NCBI GenBank assembly: GCA_027604505.1
Contig: JADIIX010000013.1
Coordinates: 1-64,000, forward strand
DNA length: 64,000 bases
Direction: 5' to 3'
DNA from: Gonapodya sp. JEL0774
Taxonomy: Eukaryota > Monoblepharomycota > Monoblepharidomycetes > Monoblepharidales > Gonapodyaceae
Of the stretch, positions 45,643-55,488 are shown in pieces. A program made the translations under genes and the position numbers. Under the pieces are notes generated by a model. That model searched no databases and was not told the DNA's origin. It saw nothing but the letters and a program-made list of their open reading frames with translations. The number at the start of each line of letters is the position of its first letter. Position 1 is the first letter of the stretch.

Positions 45643-47042
45643 CTACCCGTCCCCCCCTTCCTTCCCCAACACCTTCTCATTCACCCCGTCCCAGCTTGCA
45701 CTCCAATACGACACCACGAACACGTCTTCCCTCTTGCCGACTCCCACCAACTCGTTACACTTGGGCTCGTCGAACCCGTCGTACTTTGCGTGGCACACCT
45801 CGACACCCTCCACGTAGTGCGCGTCGCCGGGCTTGGCGAAGAAGGCCCGCCAGTCGATGGGGAAGATGGCGGGCGGGGGAAACACGTGCAGGGCGTGGGC
45901 ATGAGGTCCGGGGAGGGGGAGGGTGAGGGTGCCGATGGTGATGGTGGTGGCGGGTCGGCTCGAGGACCGCCACCGCTGGTAATCTGCGACGCCCTTGTAG
46001 AGGGCCATGGGGCCCGTGAGTTCTTCGGGGCGGGTCGGGGTGGAGGGGGCGGCGGAGAAGATGAGACGGAGGACGAAGAGCCAGAGGGGGTGGCGGGGGG
46101 TGGAGGAGAGCCAGGCGTTGGGGAGGCTGGGGTGGCGGGCGGGGGGGGTGGGGGTTACATGCAAAAGAAGCGTGGATGGGGTGAGAAGAGAGGAGAAGCA
46201 CCACACCGCTCAACTCCGACCACGCAACAACCCCGTAATGCCGTAATGGGTCACCCAAGGGCCAAGCGGTGCGCATACGGGATCCGGTCCGTCGTGGTAC
46301 CCATCTCCCGAGCTCTGAAGCGGGGTCGTTGCGACAGTCACGGGTCGCACAACCCTCCGGCTTTTGGACAGACACGGACGTCCCCAGCTTCCCCACCCGT
46401 GGGGGAGGTGGTTCACGGACACAAGGCCACGTTCTGGCAGTCGTTCTCGTTCGCGCCACCGGTCACCTGCTCTGGCACTGTTACTCACCCGTGCATGAAG
46501 TCCTCGTCTGTGCCCATCCTTCCCAAGAAGGCCAACCCCTCGATACTGTCGTCTGCCTCCATCTGCGTTCCGTACCTGTCCCACAGCCCATCGAGTGGGG
46601 CGACGCACGCGGTGTCGAGGTCGGTGTAGGTACCGCCTATGGCGTACATGTAGACGTAGCGTACGGCGTCTGCGCGGTAAATCTCGCGGTCGAAGGAGTC
46701 GTAGAGGGGGAGGAAAGAGGGGAAGAAGGATGCGACGAGGTCGCGGTTGGATGCGTCGGAGGAGAGGAGGAAGCCGTAGTGGGGGTTGTGGGAGCGCCAG
46801 GAGGCAGACCAGTGGGAGAATTTGGCGGGGAGGGAGGAGGTTTTCCAGGATTGGATGATTATTTTGGGAGGGAAGATGGTCCGGGGGGGCGAGGTGAGTG
46901 GGAGTGGGGTCGAGGGATGGGCGGTGTGACGGTCGGTGGAGGGTGGTTGGGATAAGAAGGATAAGATGAGGGAGAGGAAGAAGAGAGAGACAACGAGGGT
47001 GACAAAGGAGAGATATTTGTTGGAGCGGAAGATCGCAATCAT
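45643..47042 (-). CDS. GT32 glycosyltransferase (Och1/IPC-mannosyltransferase-like)
   Basis: Exons 46489-47042 and 45643-46126 with a 362-bp intron give 1038 nt (345 residues). An anchor helix (LSFVTLVVSLFFLSLILSFL) is followed by FPPKIIIQSWKTSSLPAKF, YRADAVRYVYMYAIGGTYTDLD with the DxD, and the exon-joined HGLPNAWLSSTPRHPLW, then LTGPMALYKG and near the end VSYWSASW. These are the motifs of the DXD sugar-binding GT32 family, which includes Och1 alpha-1,6-mannosyltransferase and the Sur1/Csg1 sphingolipid mannosyltransferases. The intron is longer than others here and GC-rich. The opposite strand has a 414-codon open frame that is an artefact of base composition. Confidence 0.85.
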
Positions 47043-48472
47043 TGGTGGTGGGCTGGAGAGAGTGTGGGGAACTGAGTCAGCAGCGGGTGAGACTGGGTGG
47101 GAACATGGGCGGGAGGAGGGCCAACGGTGGGCGGGAGGAGAACTAGGTCCCAAGAGCTGTTCTCGGCACAATACGAAGTTGAAAAAGGTTCCATTGCTAC
47201 GGTTGCTCGGACGATTTTGCCGTACCTCAACCAGTTGCTCAGGGTGGTGCGGTCGTCGACTCGACTTTCCGTCGTTTGGTGGAGAAACAGGGCAAGGTTC
47301 CCCTGATCCCTGATCCCGGGCAGAGCCGCACGCTGATTCGGGTCACGGTGAGGTGGGGTTGTGCTGGGAGAGAACACGACTGATTGGGGGTGTTGGGATT
47401 CACAAAACCACAAAATGAATGAAAAAGAATCGCTCCAGAACTTGAGTGGAATGAGCCTCACGTAAGGGGTGTAGTTCTACTTTCCGCCTTTGAGGACGTT
47501 GGCTGCCTTGAGAAGCGGTGTCAAGCACAACGCATTAACGCATTACGAGGAAAAAGAGAACAGAGATGCAACCAACAATGGTGGCACTATTTGAGAAGCG
47601 GGACTTACCAAAAGCGTCGGCTATTACGGGATATTGATCGTTGGATCGAGCGAGTCTGTCCACCCACCCGCAGCCGTCGCGACCGCTCTGTTCAGCGCAG
47701 TCAAATACAACACTGGCTTGGAGAATTTCCGGAGTTCAGCGCGAGTGACGGTAAAGCGCCAGAAAACTGGGTTCAAGGTGTTTTGGGTTTTTGGTTGGTT
47801 GAGAGTTGAGGGTGTTGGTGACTGTGGCTGGCCAGGCGGGTCAGTTGTGTATGATCGGGTCCACCTGCATTGTCCTCATCCAGCCCCCAACCCCGAGACC
47901 CCAATCGAGACTCAGTGGACATTTGAACCCATCGCGGTTTTCCAGGTCGGGTCGACCCGGAATCGGCAATCGCGGGATCGCGGGAAACTTCCGTTGTTTC
48001 TCGACAAGGAAACCGCCGGGAGACGGACGTGGTCGATCGACGGACCACGCTGGCCACCAGGACCCAGGTAACGTCAAATTGGTCGAAGAAAACAGAAACG
48101 TCAATTGATCCCTTCTTTAAACTTCTTATTTTGTCGAGAACAGCGTTTGGGACCACCGGGGATCCGCCGGACTCCAGTTTGGGTCGCACCATATCCGCAG
48201 TTCCAGTGAAGCTGACTCTGGACTCGCAGACAAACGTGGTTCAGTTAGGTAAGTCACAGACTTGGAGACGCTGTAGAGCGTTTTCTTCCTTTTGTCACTG
48301 TGCCGTCATGTCCTACAATCTCCTTATCAACCCGAACCCGAACCGACCGAGTCGATTTTGCTCCCTCTTCCACAGATTCCATCACGGATTTCGCTGGATT
48401 TGTCTGGATGTTCTGACTCTTCGCTCTGCTCGCTCCAATCGCCGCTTGTTCCCCTTGTTCCGCCCTCTCTCG
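47043..48472. other. Upstream regions of GT32 and GT4-like genes
   Basis: A 1.4-kb divergent interval with no supported gene. Short overlapping frames only. Confidence 0.45.
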
Positions 48473-51400
48473 ATGCCACGCTGGTCCATTCCCTCCTTCC
48501 CTTCACTCCATTCGCTCCCGTTCCCCCTCCCCTCACTCCCCTCAACCCACGCCCTCTCTGCACTCTTTCCTCCTCTCCCACCACGCTCTCTCCCGATCCC
48601 CCTCTCCCTTCCTCCCCTCTTGGCCCGCTCAAAACGTTGTCTCCTTCCCTTCGCCATCCTCTTCATCGCCTCCTTCTTCTTCTTCTACCCTTCTCTGTGG
48701 CCCAAGAAGCGCCAATCGCTCCCCATAGAAGAGGTCAGTGTCTGGGTTGAAACACGGGGTGCGGCCAAAAAGCACCAACAGTACCACTGGAAACTGGCGC
48801 TGGGTTCAGAATCGGGCCACAAGTGAGCGCGGGGCCACAACCGGCAGTGGCAGTTGGACGTAGAATCGGGACGTGCGAATGGGACTGACTTGCTCGAGTC
48901 ACACACAAAAAAAAAGACAGCAAAAAACAGAGATCGGAACCGGCACTTGGGATCGGGTCCCGTGTGAATGGGAACACGATACGGGGCACTGAAACTCGAC
49001 GGAAAGTGCGATGCATCTGTTTATCATGTACCGTTTCCATCACCGCGCCTCCTCAGTCCCCACTCACGGTCCCGTCCCGTCCCCCACCCACCCACCCCCC
49101 ACAGGACTTTGCCTTTTTCGGCCTCCCCTCCCTCCCCCCCTTCTTCCCCGCCCTATCCTCCCCGTCTCCCCCATCATCTCCATCCCCGTCCCCCGTCTCA
49201 TCCGCCCCCCTGTTCTCCTCCTATGCTGCCCTCCTCGACTCCGTGGCCACGTGCTGGGGTCACCCCTCGGTCGTGGGGTACTGCGACTTCGACTACGCGT
49301 GGTTGCCCTTGCCAAAGGAACTGTTTGGAAGGGCGGAGAGGGATGGGCGGGGGAGGAGGAGGGTGGTGGGCGGGGTGGGGGAGTCGTGGGGGAGTGGCAG
49401 TGGCAGTGGCAGCGGCAGTGGGGGCGGGAACGAGGGTGGTGCGGGACAGGCCGCACAAGGGAGTGGGAGTGGGAGTGGGAATGGGACTCCGAGCCCGAGT
49501 GACAGTGGACCCGGTGTCAGTGGGAGTGGAAAGAGTGGTGACAGTTGGGGCGGGAGTGAGAGCGGGACGGGGAGTGGGATCGGGTCAGCAACGGGTACTG
49601 GTCACGCCAGTGTGACCGCTCCCGAGACTGCAGATCCAGCAACGGCAGACTACACCACCACCAGCACCGATACCGACACCGATACCGATACTGACATCCT
49701 TTCCACCTCACCCCAACCACCTCACCCGCCCACCACCATGCCCGCCTCCGCCTCCGCCTCCGCTGCCGAGGCCAGCCCGGCGGTCCGAACCTCCGACGCC
49801 GGACCCACACAATACCGCAGCACCACCACAGCGACCACGACCACCACTGATCACCCGCGAGATAAACGCCACCAGCACCGGCGATCGCCCTCTCCCACTG
49901 CTCCCGCCGCCACCACCGACACTGCGCCACCCACCTCTCGTCTGCCCCCACGCGCGCCCACACCCAACCGCACACCGCACCCCATCGTCGCCCCCGCCCA
50001 GCTTCCCACCGCTTCCCTCACCCCACCCCCCCGTCCCCTCCGCATCGTCTACTTTGCTAGCTGGGGCGAATACATTGGCCGCCACGACCGCTTCTTCTAC
50101 CACGAGGCCTACACGGCGGCCCTGCACCCCCACCTGCGAGTCTACCTGTGGGGCCCTGGGTTCCCCGGGTACGACGAGAACAAGTCCGTGCGGGACAATC
50201 TGATGCGCTTGCCCGGCGTGGACGAGGAAAACCCGGTGGACGTTGTGTACACCATGACCTGGGGTCTGTACGAAGACCTGCCCGACGCGACCGTGACGGT
50301 GCACGTCATGGGCGACTGTTTCGCCGAGCCTGGCAAGGGGCAGAGGCAGAAATGCGTCGGGGAGACCGAGACCTACGCCCCGCGTGCGGATGTGGTGGTG
50401 AGCAGGTACGCGGTGGAGCTGTGGGACATGTTTCTGGGACGGGAAAAGTTGGAGGCGTTGAAGATCAAGGGGACAAAACTGTGGGTCCATCAACAGGATT
50501 GTGCGGATCCGGGGTGGAAGTGAGTCGTGCAGCAGGGGGGGGGGGGAAACCGGCGTGTCTGTAGCTCACCCGGATTGCTCACCGCCATCCCATAGTTACC
50601 CCCTCCCCTTCACCGCGCCTCGCAACTACACCGTACAAGTGTTCGGATCGACCTATGGCGTACTGTATCCATTGCGGGCCCACGTGTCGGGGGGGATCGC
50701 CATGAGGATCATCCAGGGGGATATTTTCAACCATCAGGTGGGTCGCGGGTCGCGGGGAGGGAGCAGGGAGAGAAAAAAGAAAGGGGGTGGGTGAAGAAGG
50801 GTGGATTCGGGTGGAGTGGGTTGAGTGAGCGGAGTTGGTGGAGGGGAAGCCAGGCTCGTGGTTTGTTTTGGGCTACTCGTGGGAACATGGGTTCGCGAAT
50901 GGGTCCCTGCGAGCTGTGGGTTCGTCAAGGGTACCACGCGGCCGTCACTCATGCGTGGTCCCGTTTGTGCTATCTTTTGCTTTGTGTTTTGCTTGCGCTG
51001 TTTGTGTTTGAATTTTTTTTTTTTTGCGGGGGACGTGTGGCACGCAATCGGCGTATGGGAGGGAACAAGAGGAAGTACCAGACAGGGTGCGACTCTCGTC
51101 CTGCCCTTACACTCACCTCATCCTTATCTTCCTTTTTCGAATCCGCACCCCACCCCGACCCCCATCGACGCCCCAGGGCTACGCCACCAAGATCGTCCAC
51201 AATTCCTCCCTCCTCAACCTCCCGCCCGGCACGGTCGACCCCAACGACCCTTTGCTCTCTGTCATGCACGAGCGGTACGCAGCCTACACCGCCGCTCTCC
51301 GACACACCCAGATCTGTGTGTTCGACAGCACCGTGATCCGCAAGGCCATCCGCAAGTTCCACGAGGCCATGTTGTCGGGCTGCGTCGTGGCCAGCGACTT

Positions 51401-51890
51401 GCCTGATGAGATGCACAACGAGATGTGGCGCGGGGTGGTCATTGAGCTCGACCCGGCGTGGACCGCGGAGAGGATCCAGCAGGAGCTGGCGTGGTTCCTG
51501 GAGAGGCCCATGTTGTTGCGGGCGATGGCGGTCGAGGCGTTCAGGAGGGCGAGGATGGGCATGACGTGCGCGGGGAAGGTGGATTCGTTGTTGGATATGG
51601 CGGCGAGGGCCAGGAGGGGTGACGTGGGGTACCACATGCCATACGGGTTTCGCGGGGTGTGCAGGCGTTACGGTGCCAAGGGGTCTGTGAGGAGTGGGGT
51701 ATGTTCGCATATGGTGCCTGGTGAGATAAAGGAGTGGGAGCAAGAGGAGAGGGAAAGGAAGGAGAGGGAGGAAGAGGAGAGGGTGCGCAGGGAGAAGGAG
51801 TTCTCGAAGAAGATGAAGGGGAAGACGACCACGAGGACCACCACGACCAGGACGACGACGGCGACGGCGGGAGTGGAGACTGGCACGTAG
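48473..51890 (+). CDS. GT4/CgeB-like glycosyltransferase with long low-complexity linker
   Basis: Four exons, 48473-48733, 49105-50519, 50596-50737 and 51177-51890, total 2532 nt (843 residues). The N-terminus is Pro/Leu-rich up to a membrane helix (CLLPFAILFIASFFFFY). Exon 2 has a globular piece with VVGYCDFDYAWLPLP, then about 220 residues of Ser-Gly and Thr-Asp repeats and Ala/Thr/Pro-rich sequence. It ends in a Rossmann-like start, LRIVYFASWGEYIGRHDRFF, and a segment with ADVVVSRYAVELWDMF and LWVHQQDCADP. Exons 3 and 4 add VFGSTYGVLYPLR and CVFDSTVIRKAIRKFHEAMLSGCVVASDLP, typical of the C-terminal donor half of GT-B enzymes such as CgeB/DUF3880. A charged EER-rich helix and a Thr/Arg-rich tail close it. 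Sugar specificity cannot be predicted. Confidence 0.78.
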
Positions 51891-53105
51891 AGGGGCGGGT
51901 GGTGTGAGGACACGGCTAGAAGGTGTCGTTTCTCTGGACTTTTTCTTATTTTGAACTGCGCTCGTTTCGCATTTTGAGTGGACTTTAGGACATGGACTGA
52001 GGGGTCTGGCGACCCATGCTCGTAATGGTGATGTGATGGATGTTTTTCGTGGATGAGATGAATCCGGCCGTCTGCCGTGGATACTGGCGTTGGACATGTG
52101 TTCCCTCGCTGTGTGTGCAATCACTGAAGTACAACCACACCAATAATCAGCGGATTGTGCGTAAAATGTTACGTACAGATTTACCGTTGGGGCTTAATTG
52201 AATTTTTGTGATGACTATTGCTGTAAGCTCGGTCGGGGATATTAGTGCACGTACGTAATACAGTTACTTTCACAACAACACCGTGACTCAGAATCGTTTG
52301 TGGGTTCTCGGATCAGCGGAATGTAACGAGTTCCCTTTTATTTAAAGTTATGAATGGAAATGAGACCGGGTAACCCAAACCATGCGTTCTAGGGACACAG
52401 GAACGTAAACAACCTCCTCTCTACGCACATTTTGCACGCAAATCAGCACACCGAGGCTGTGTTGACAAGCGTGGACTGGGCAAAGTTTTACCCAAACCAA
52501 TTTGAACACTTGATATTTTATTTATTTGCTGCCCAGCCCTCCCATTTGCTTTGCCTATGAAACGCGCACCAGCCCACAGGTTCATCAATACATGCGAACA
52601 TCAAGTTCACGAAGTCGCGTCCGGTCAAGACCTTTGCTTGATGATTGCAACCTGTGAGCTCTTCATCTCCGCTCCCACATGACGCGTAACGCTAACTAGA
52701 AGTCGCGTCTTCTTCCGAATCGCCAGGCTCTTGTCCGCCTAGCCCCGCTGAGTAACGACCCGCTAAAAACCTCGCTGTCCGGGATACATGGGTGGGAATC
52801 CTATCGATCCATAACGGCTGGGGGGGGTGCCCTACACGATGAGCGCTGCACCGGCAATGGGTTGCTTCGGCACTCGTTGTCTCGTGTATCTTTTGAGGGG
52901 GGCTACCATGGTGCGCCCTCGTTATTACGACGCATCCAGCGAAGCGCTCATTGAGCAGGTCAGCGGATGTGGAAGATGCCTGTTCATCGGACAAATTGGT
53001 AAGTATTGTCTGGGCGTTTCTCTGTTCGCACAACAGCAATTCAGGCTGGCTTGCCCTTTTGCTCTCATCTCTCAGTCAGTATTTTAATGTGTAGCTGTTT
53101 AGTTC
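51891..53105. other. Intergenic, no gene seen
   Basis: AT-richer than the gene cluster to its left. An open frame near 52827-53087 has no recognisable features. Confidence 0.4.
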
Positions 53106-53215
53106 TCACCCCAGTGCGCTACCGAGGAGGGTTGTGCGGGCACCCCATTTCCACCTCGGACTGATCGGCGCATTGCGTGGTTGCAATACATGTCCGCACA
53201 ACCCCCGCTTGTTCC
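53106..53215. mobile_element. MITE-like inverted-repeat element, copy 2
   Basis: The left end GAGGAGGGTTGTGCGGGCA and right end GTCCGCACAACCCCCGC are inverted and about 95 bp apart. The inner part (TTCCACCTCGGACTGATCGG) matches the copy at 60.4 kb, and the outer left flank CCCCAGTGC matches the copy at 17.3 kb. Confidence 0.6.
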
Positions 53216-53812
53216 CGAGTCTTCACGCCCATGTCCTACTAGTGCACGTCCTTTTTGGCCCCTCCAATTGATTGATTGTTCCTGTTCAAAGTGGGAGGGT
53301 GGTGCCTTCGAATTCCCTTGCTACAGCACATACTCTACAGCATGTAATAACGTGACCTTGAAAGACATGACACTGGTACCAAACCTCTAGAGTGGTTGCC
53401 TTGCCTTGCCATTTACTCTTTGATTCATAAGGTGAGGGACCCGTAATAGGAAGTTGGTGAGAGTTATACTGCAGCCAACAAACACAGCAAGTGGCTTTTG
53501 TATTGTGATTCGCGAGAATAAAACAAACTATTCGTAACATGTGTCTTGTATGTATTATGTATAGTACAAATTATTGGTGCAAACAGAAGAGTTTTCTCAG
53601 TTCCCGTTCGCGAGCTATTCGTGCGGTGAAGAGGTTTTTCGCCTGTGATCCATGCTGACTGCTGAGTCCGCATAGCATGTCAATTCCTGCATCTCTAATG
53701 AATTGCGTTCCACAGTCCCAGCAGCCATTGAACTCTATCCCATCCCGTGGTATTTATTCCATCCATATGCCCGAACCTCGCAACCTACTATCACCTCTCC
53801 CTTTGTGCTCCG
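53216..53812. other. Intergenic, no gene seen
   Basis: Short unconvincing frames only. Confidence 0.4.
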
Positions 53813-54871
53813 TTACTTTCGTTTCACTGTCTCTGTCTTCCGTTTTGCCGGTTTTGTCTTGACCGCCCGCAACTGCTGGAGTTCTCGAAACTTCCGCTGC
53901 CGTTCCTGAACCTCCTTGATTTTGGTGATGCACCGATTAAGACTCTCTCCTCCATCCATAATGTACACCTGAATGGTGGCGTTCCAATCTTTCAGAAGAT
54001 CAAACCCGTTTGTGGGGCGCGAGGTGAACGGCCAGCGTGTGCCCCTGCAGGAGTCCTTCCCTTTGTCTTTGCCACCATTGCTCCCACGGCCTATCCACTG
54101 CTCCAGCTCAGTTCGCCTCTCGTACACTTCCTGGTATCTCTGTCTTTGCCCAATGCGGAGTTGGTTTAAAAATCGTTCCAGGGAGTTCTCGCAAACGGTG
54201 GTGCCTTGGGTGTGCCAGAGGAGTGAATGGAAGAGAATATGATCTGATCTGGCGCTCAGCTGCTGCTGCTGTGTTGTTCTCACAACGTGGTCCCGTAGCG
54301 CTGCAATGTGCACGAGCTCAACGCATCCGTACTTATGGACCGCATATGCCTCAACTGACTGAATGAATAAGAGTCCTCCCTTGGTCCTCCTTAGAAGTTG
54401 AATCTCGTTTAGAGGGATGGCGTATTTGTTCATCATATTGAGGACGCCCGCAACAAGTTGCCAGCGTTCATCCCGCGAACACCGCACACACCGCTGCATG
54501 ATCATTCTCTCCAGCGAACTGCCCCCTGTTCCCTCCGAAAGCTCGTCCAAACAATGTAAGCATACTGGTGGGCACAAAGCCATGTGAGTGTTCACTTGGG
54601 ACACTCTTCGCTGCTCAATCAGCCACCACGACACTTCGATCGGCCAGCAAGCAACGTGGGAGAGCCACGCCGCCGTTTCGAATTTGTCGTCCGCAAAGAT
54701 GTACTCGTAGGAATCACGGCATGCAGCGGAGAAGGTCAGGCGGAGTGCGAGGCCGCGGGGAGTTGACGGGCAGCAGTACTCGAAGATCATATTGAGGGTT
54801 TCGATGGGGAGTGAAAGAAGGCCCGGCTGCGTGGTTGGCATTCTCGGCCAGTTGAAGCGTCGTGATCTCAT
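53813..54871 (-). CDS. F-box-like protein
   Basis: A single-exon frame of 352 residues. The N-terminus reads LLSLPIETLNMIFEYC, then LRLTFSAACRDSYEYIF, the layout of a short F-box. A Cys/His pair region CPPVCLHCLDEL and CVRCSRDERW could bind zinc. The rest is helical and ends in a Lys/Arg-rich tail. Either start, at 54871 or the internal Met 10 residues on, would keep the F-box. A role as substrate adaptor of an SCF ligase is inferred from the F-box only. The opposite strand carries a shadow frame. Confidence 0.6.
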   Translation of the reverse strand: MRSRRFNWPRMPTTQPGLLSLPIETLNMIFEYCCPSTPRGLALRLTFSAACRDSYEYIFADDKFETAAWLSHVACWPIEVSWWLIEQRRVSQVNTHMALCPPVCLHCLDELSEGTGGSSLERMIMQRCVRCSRDERWQLVAGVLNMMNKYAIPLNEIQLLRRTKGGLLFIQSVEAYAVHKYGCVELVHIAALRDHVVRTTQQQQLSARSDHILFHSLLWHTQGTTVCENSLERFLNQLRIGQRQRYQEVYERRTELEQWIGRGSNGGKDKGKDSCRGTRWPFTSRPTNGFDLLKDWNATIQVYIMDGGESLNRCITKIKEVQERQRKFRELQQLRAVKTKPAKRKTETVKRK

Positions 54872-54996
54872 TGGAGCTTCTCGCGGAACGATGCGGAGTT
54901 TGACGGGTTCGAGTGAGCGCTGCCTTGCTGCCTGGCACTGAAATAATGATGAGTGAAACTCAAGCGCCCATCAGGAGTTTACTCAAAGATAACAGT

Positions 54997-55281
54997 TTAG
55001 TCGTGAATAAACTTTATGCAGAAGTACTCAGAAATGAAAATTTGATCACGGATTAGCATCGGTACCCGAGCGTCGTCTTCATAAATATCGCATGATGTAC
55101 CTTTTCGGTCCTCTTTCTCCTCGTCGCCATTCATAGCGTAACAACGCACAGGATATATGTACTCTGCAAAAATTGATGATATGTCTTCACGAAGGAGCTT
55201 CGTCATAGATTGAGTGAGTGACCCACACCTTTCCGTCCTGCCCATGAAACGGGAAATGCAACCAACCTTCTTATCCAGCAT
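54997..55281 (-). CDS. Hypothetical small protein
   Basis: A 94-codon frame with a plausible start (MLDKKVGCISRFMG) and acidic middle (NGDEEKEDRKG). No homology is recognised. It may be an exon or a chance ORF. Confidence 0.2.
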   Translation of the reverse strand: MLDKKVGCISRFMGRTERCGSLTQSMTKLLREDISSIFAEYIYPVRCYAMNGDEEKEDRKGTSCDIYEDDARVPMLIRDQIFISEYFCIKFIHD

Positions 55282-55488
55282 TATTCAAGCTCACGGTCGC
55301 TGCTTGCTGATTTTAATTGCTTCATGAAATATCATGCAATCATCATTTATGTAATAGCGAATCGTAAATCCCTCAACAAGTATGGGATTCACGAATCTGC
55401 ACAACGTTTGAAGGCGCAAGTGCGAATGCTCGTTCGCTTTTTGCCCTGTAACTCCACGAGAGCGCTTTATTTATTGCAACTGCACTGG

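Noticed and set aside
45385-46629. 414-codon plus-strand open frame
   Set aside because: It is antisense to the GT32 gene and its intron; composition is GC-driven, and the minus strand has the clear GT32 motifs.
48964-49104. Start of the GT4-like gene at 48964
   Set aside because: Splicing of the upstream exon at 48733 to 49105 gives a membrane anchor and keeps the frame, whereas 48964 leaves the protein without one.
53677-54366. Plus-strand frames over the F-box-like gene
   Set aside because: The minus frame is longer and has an F-box; the plus frames lack features.
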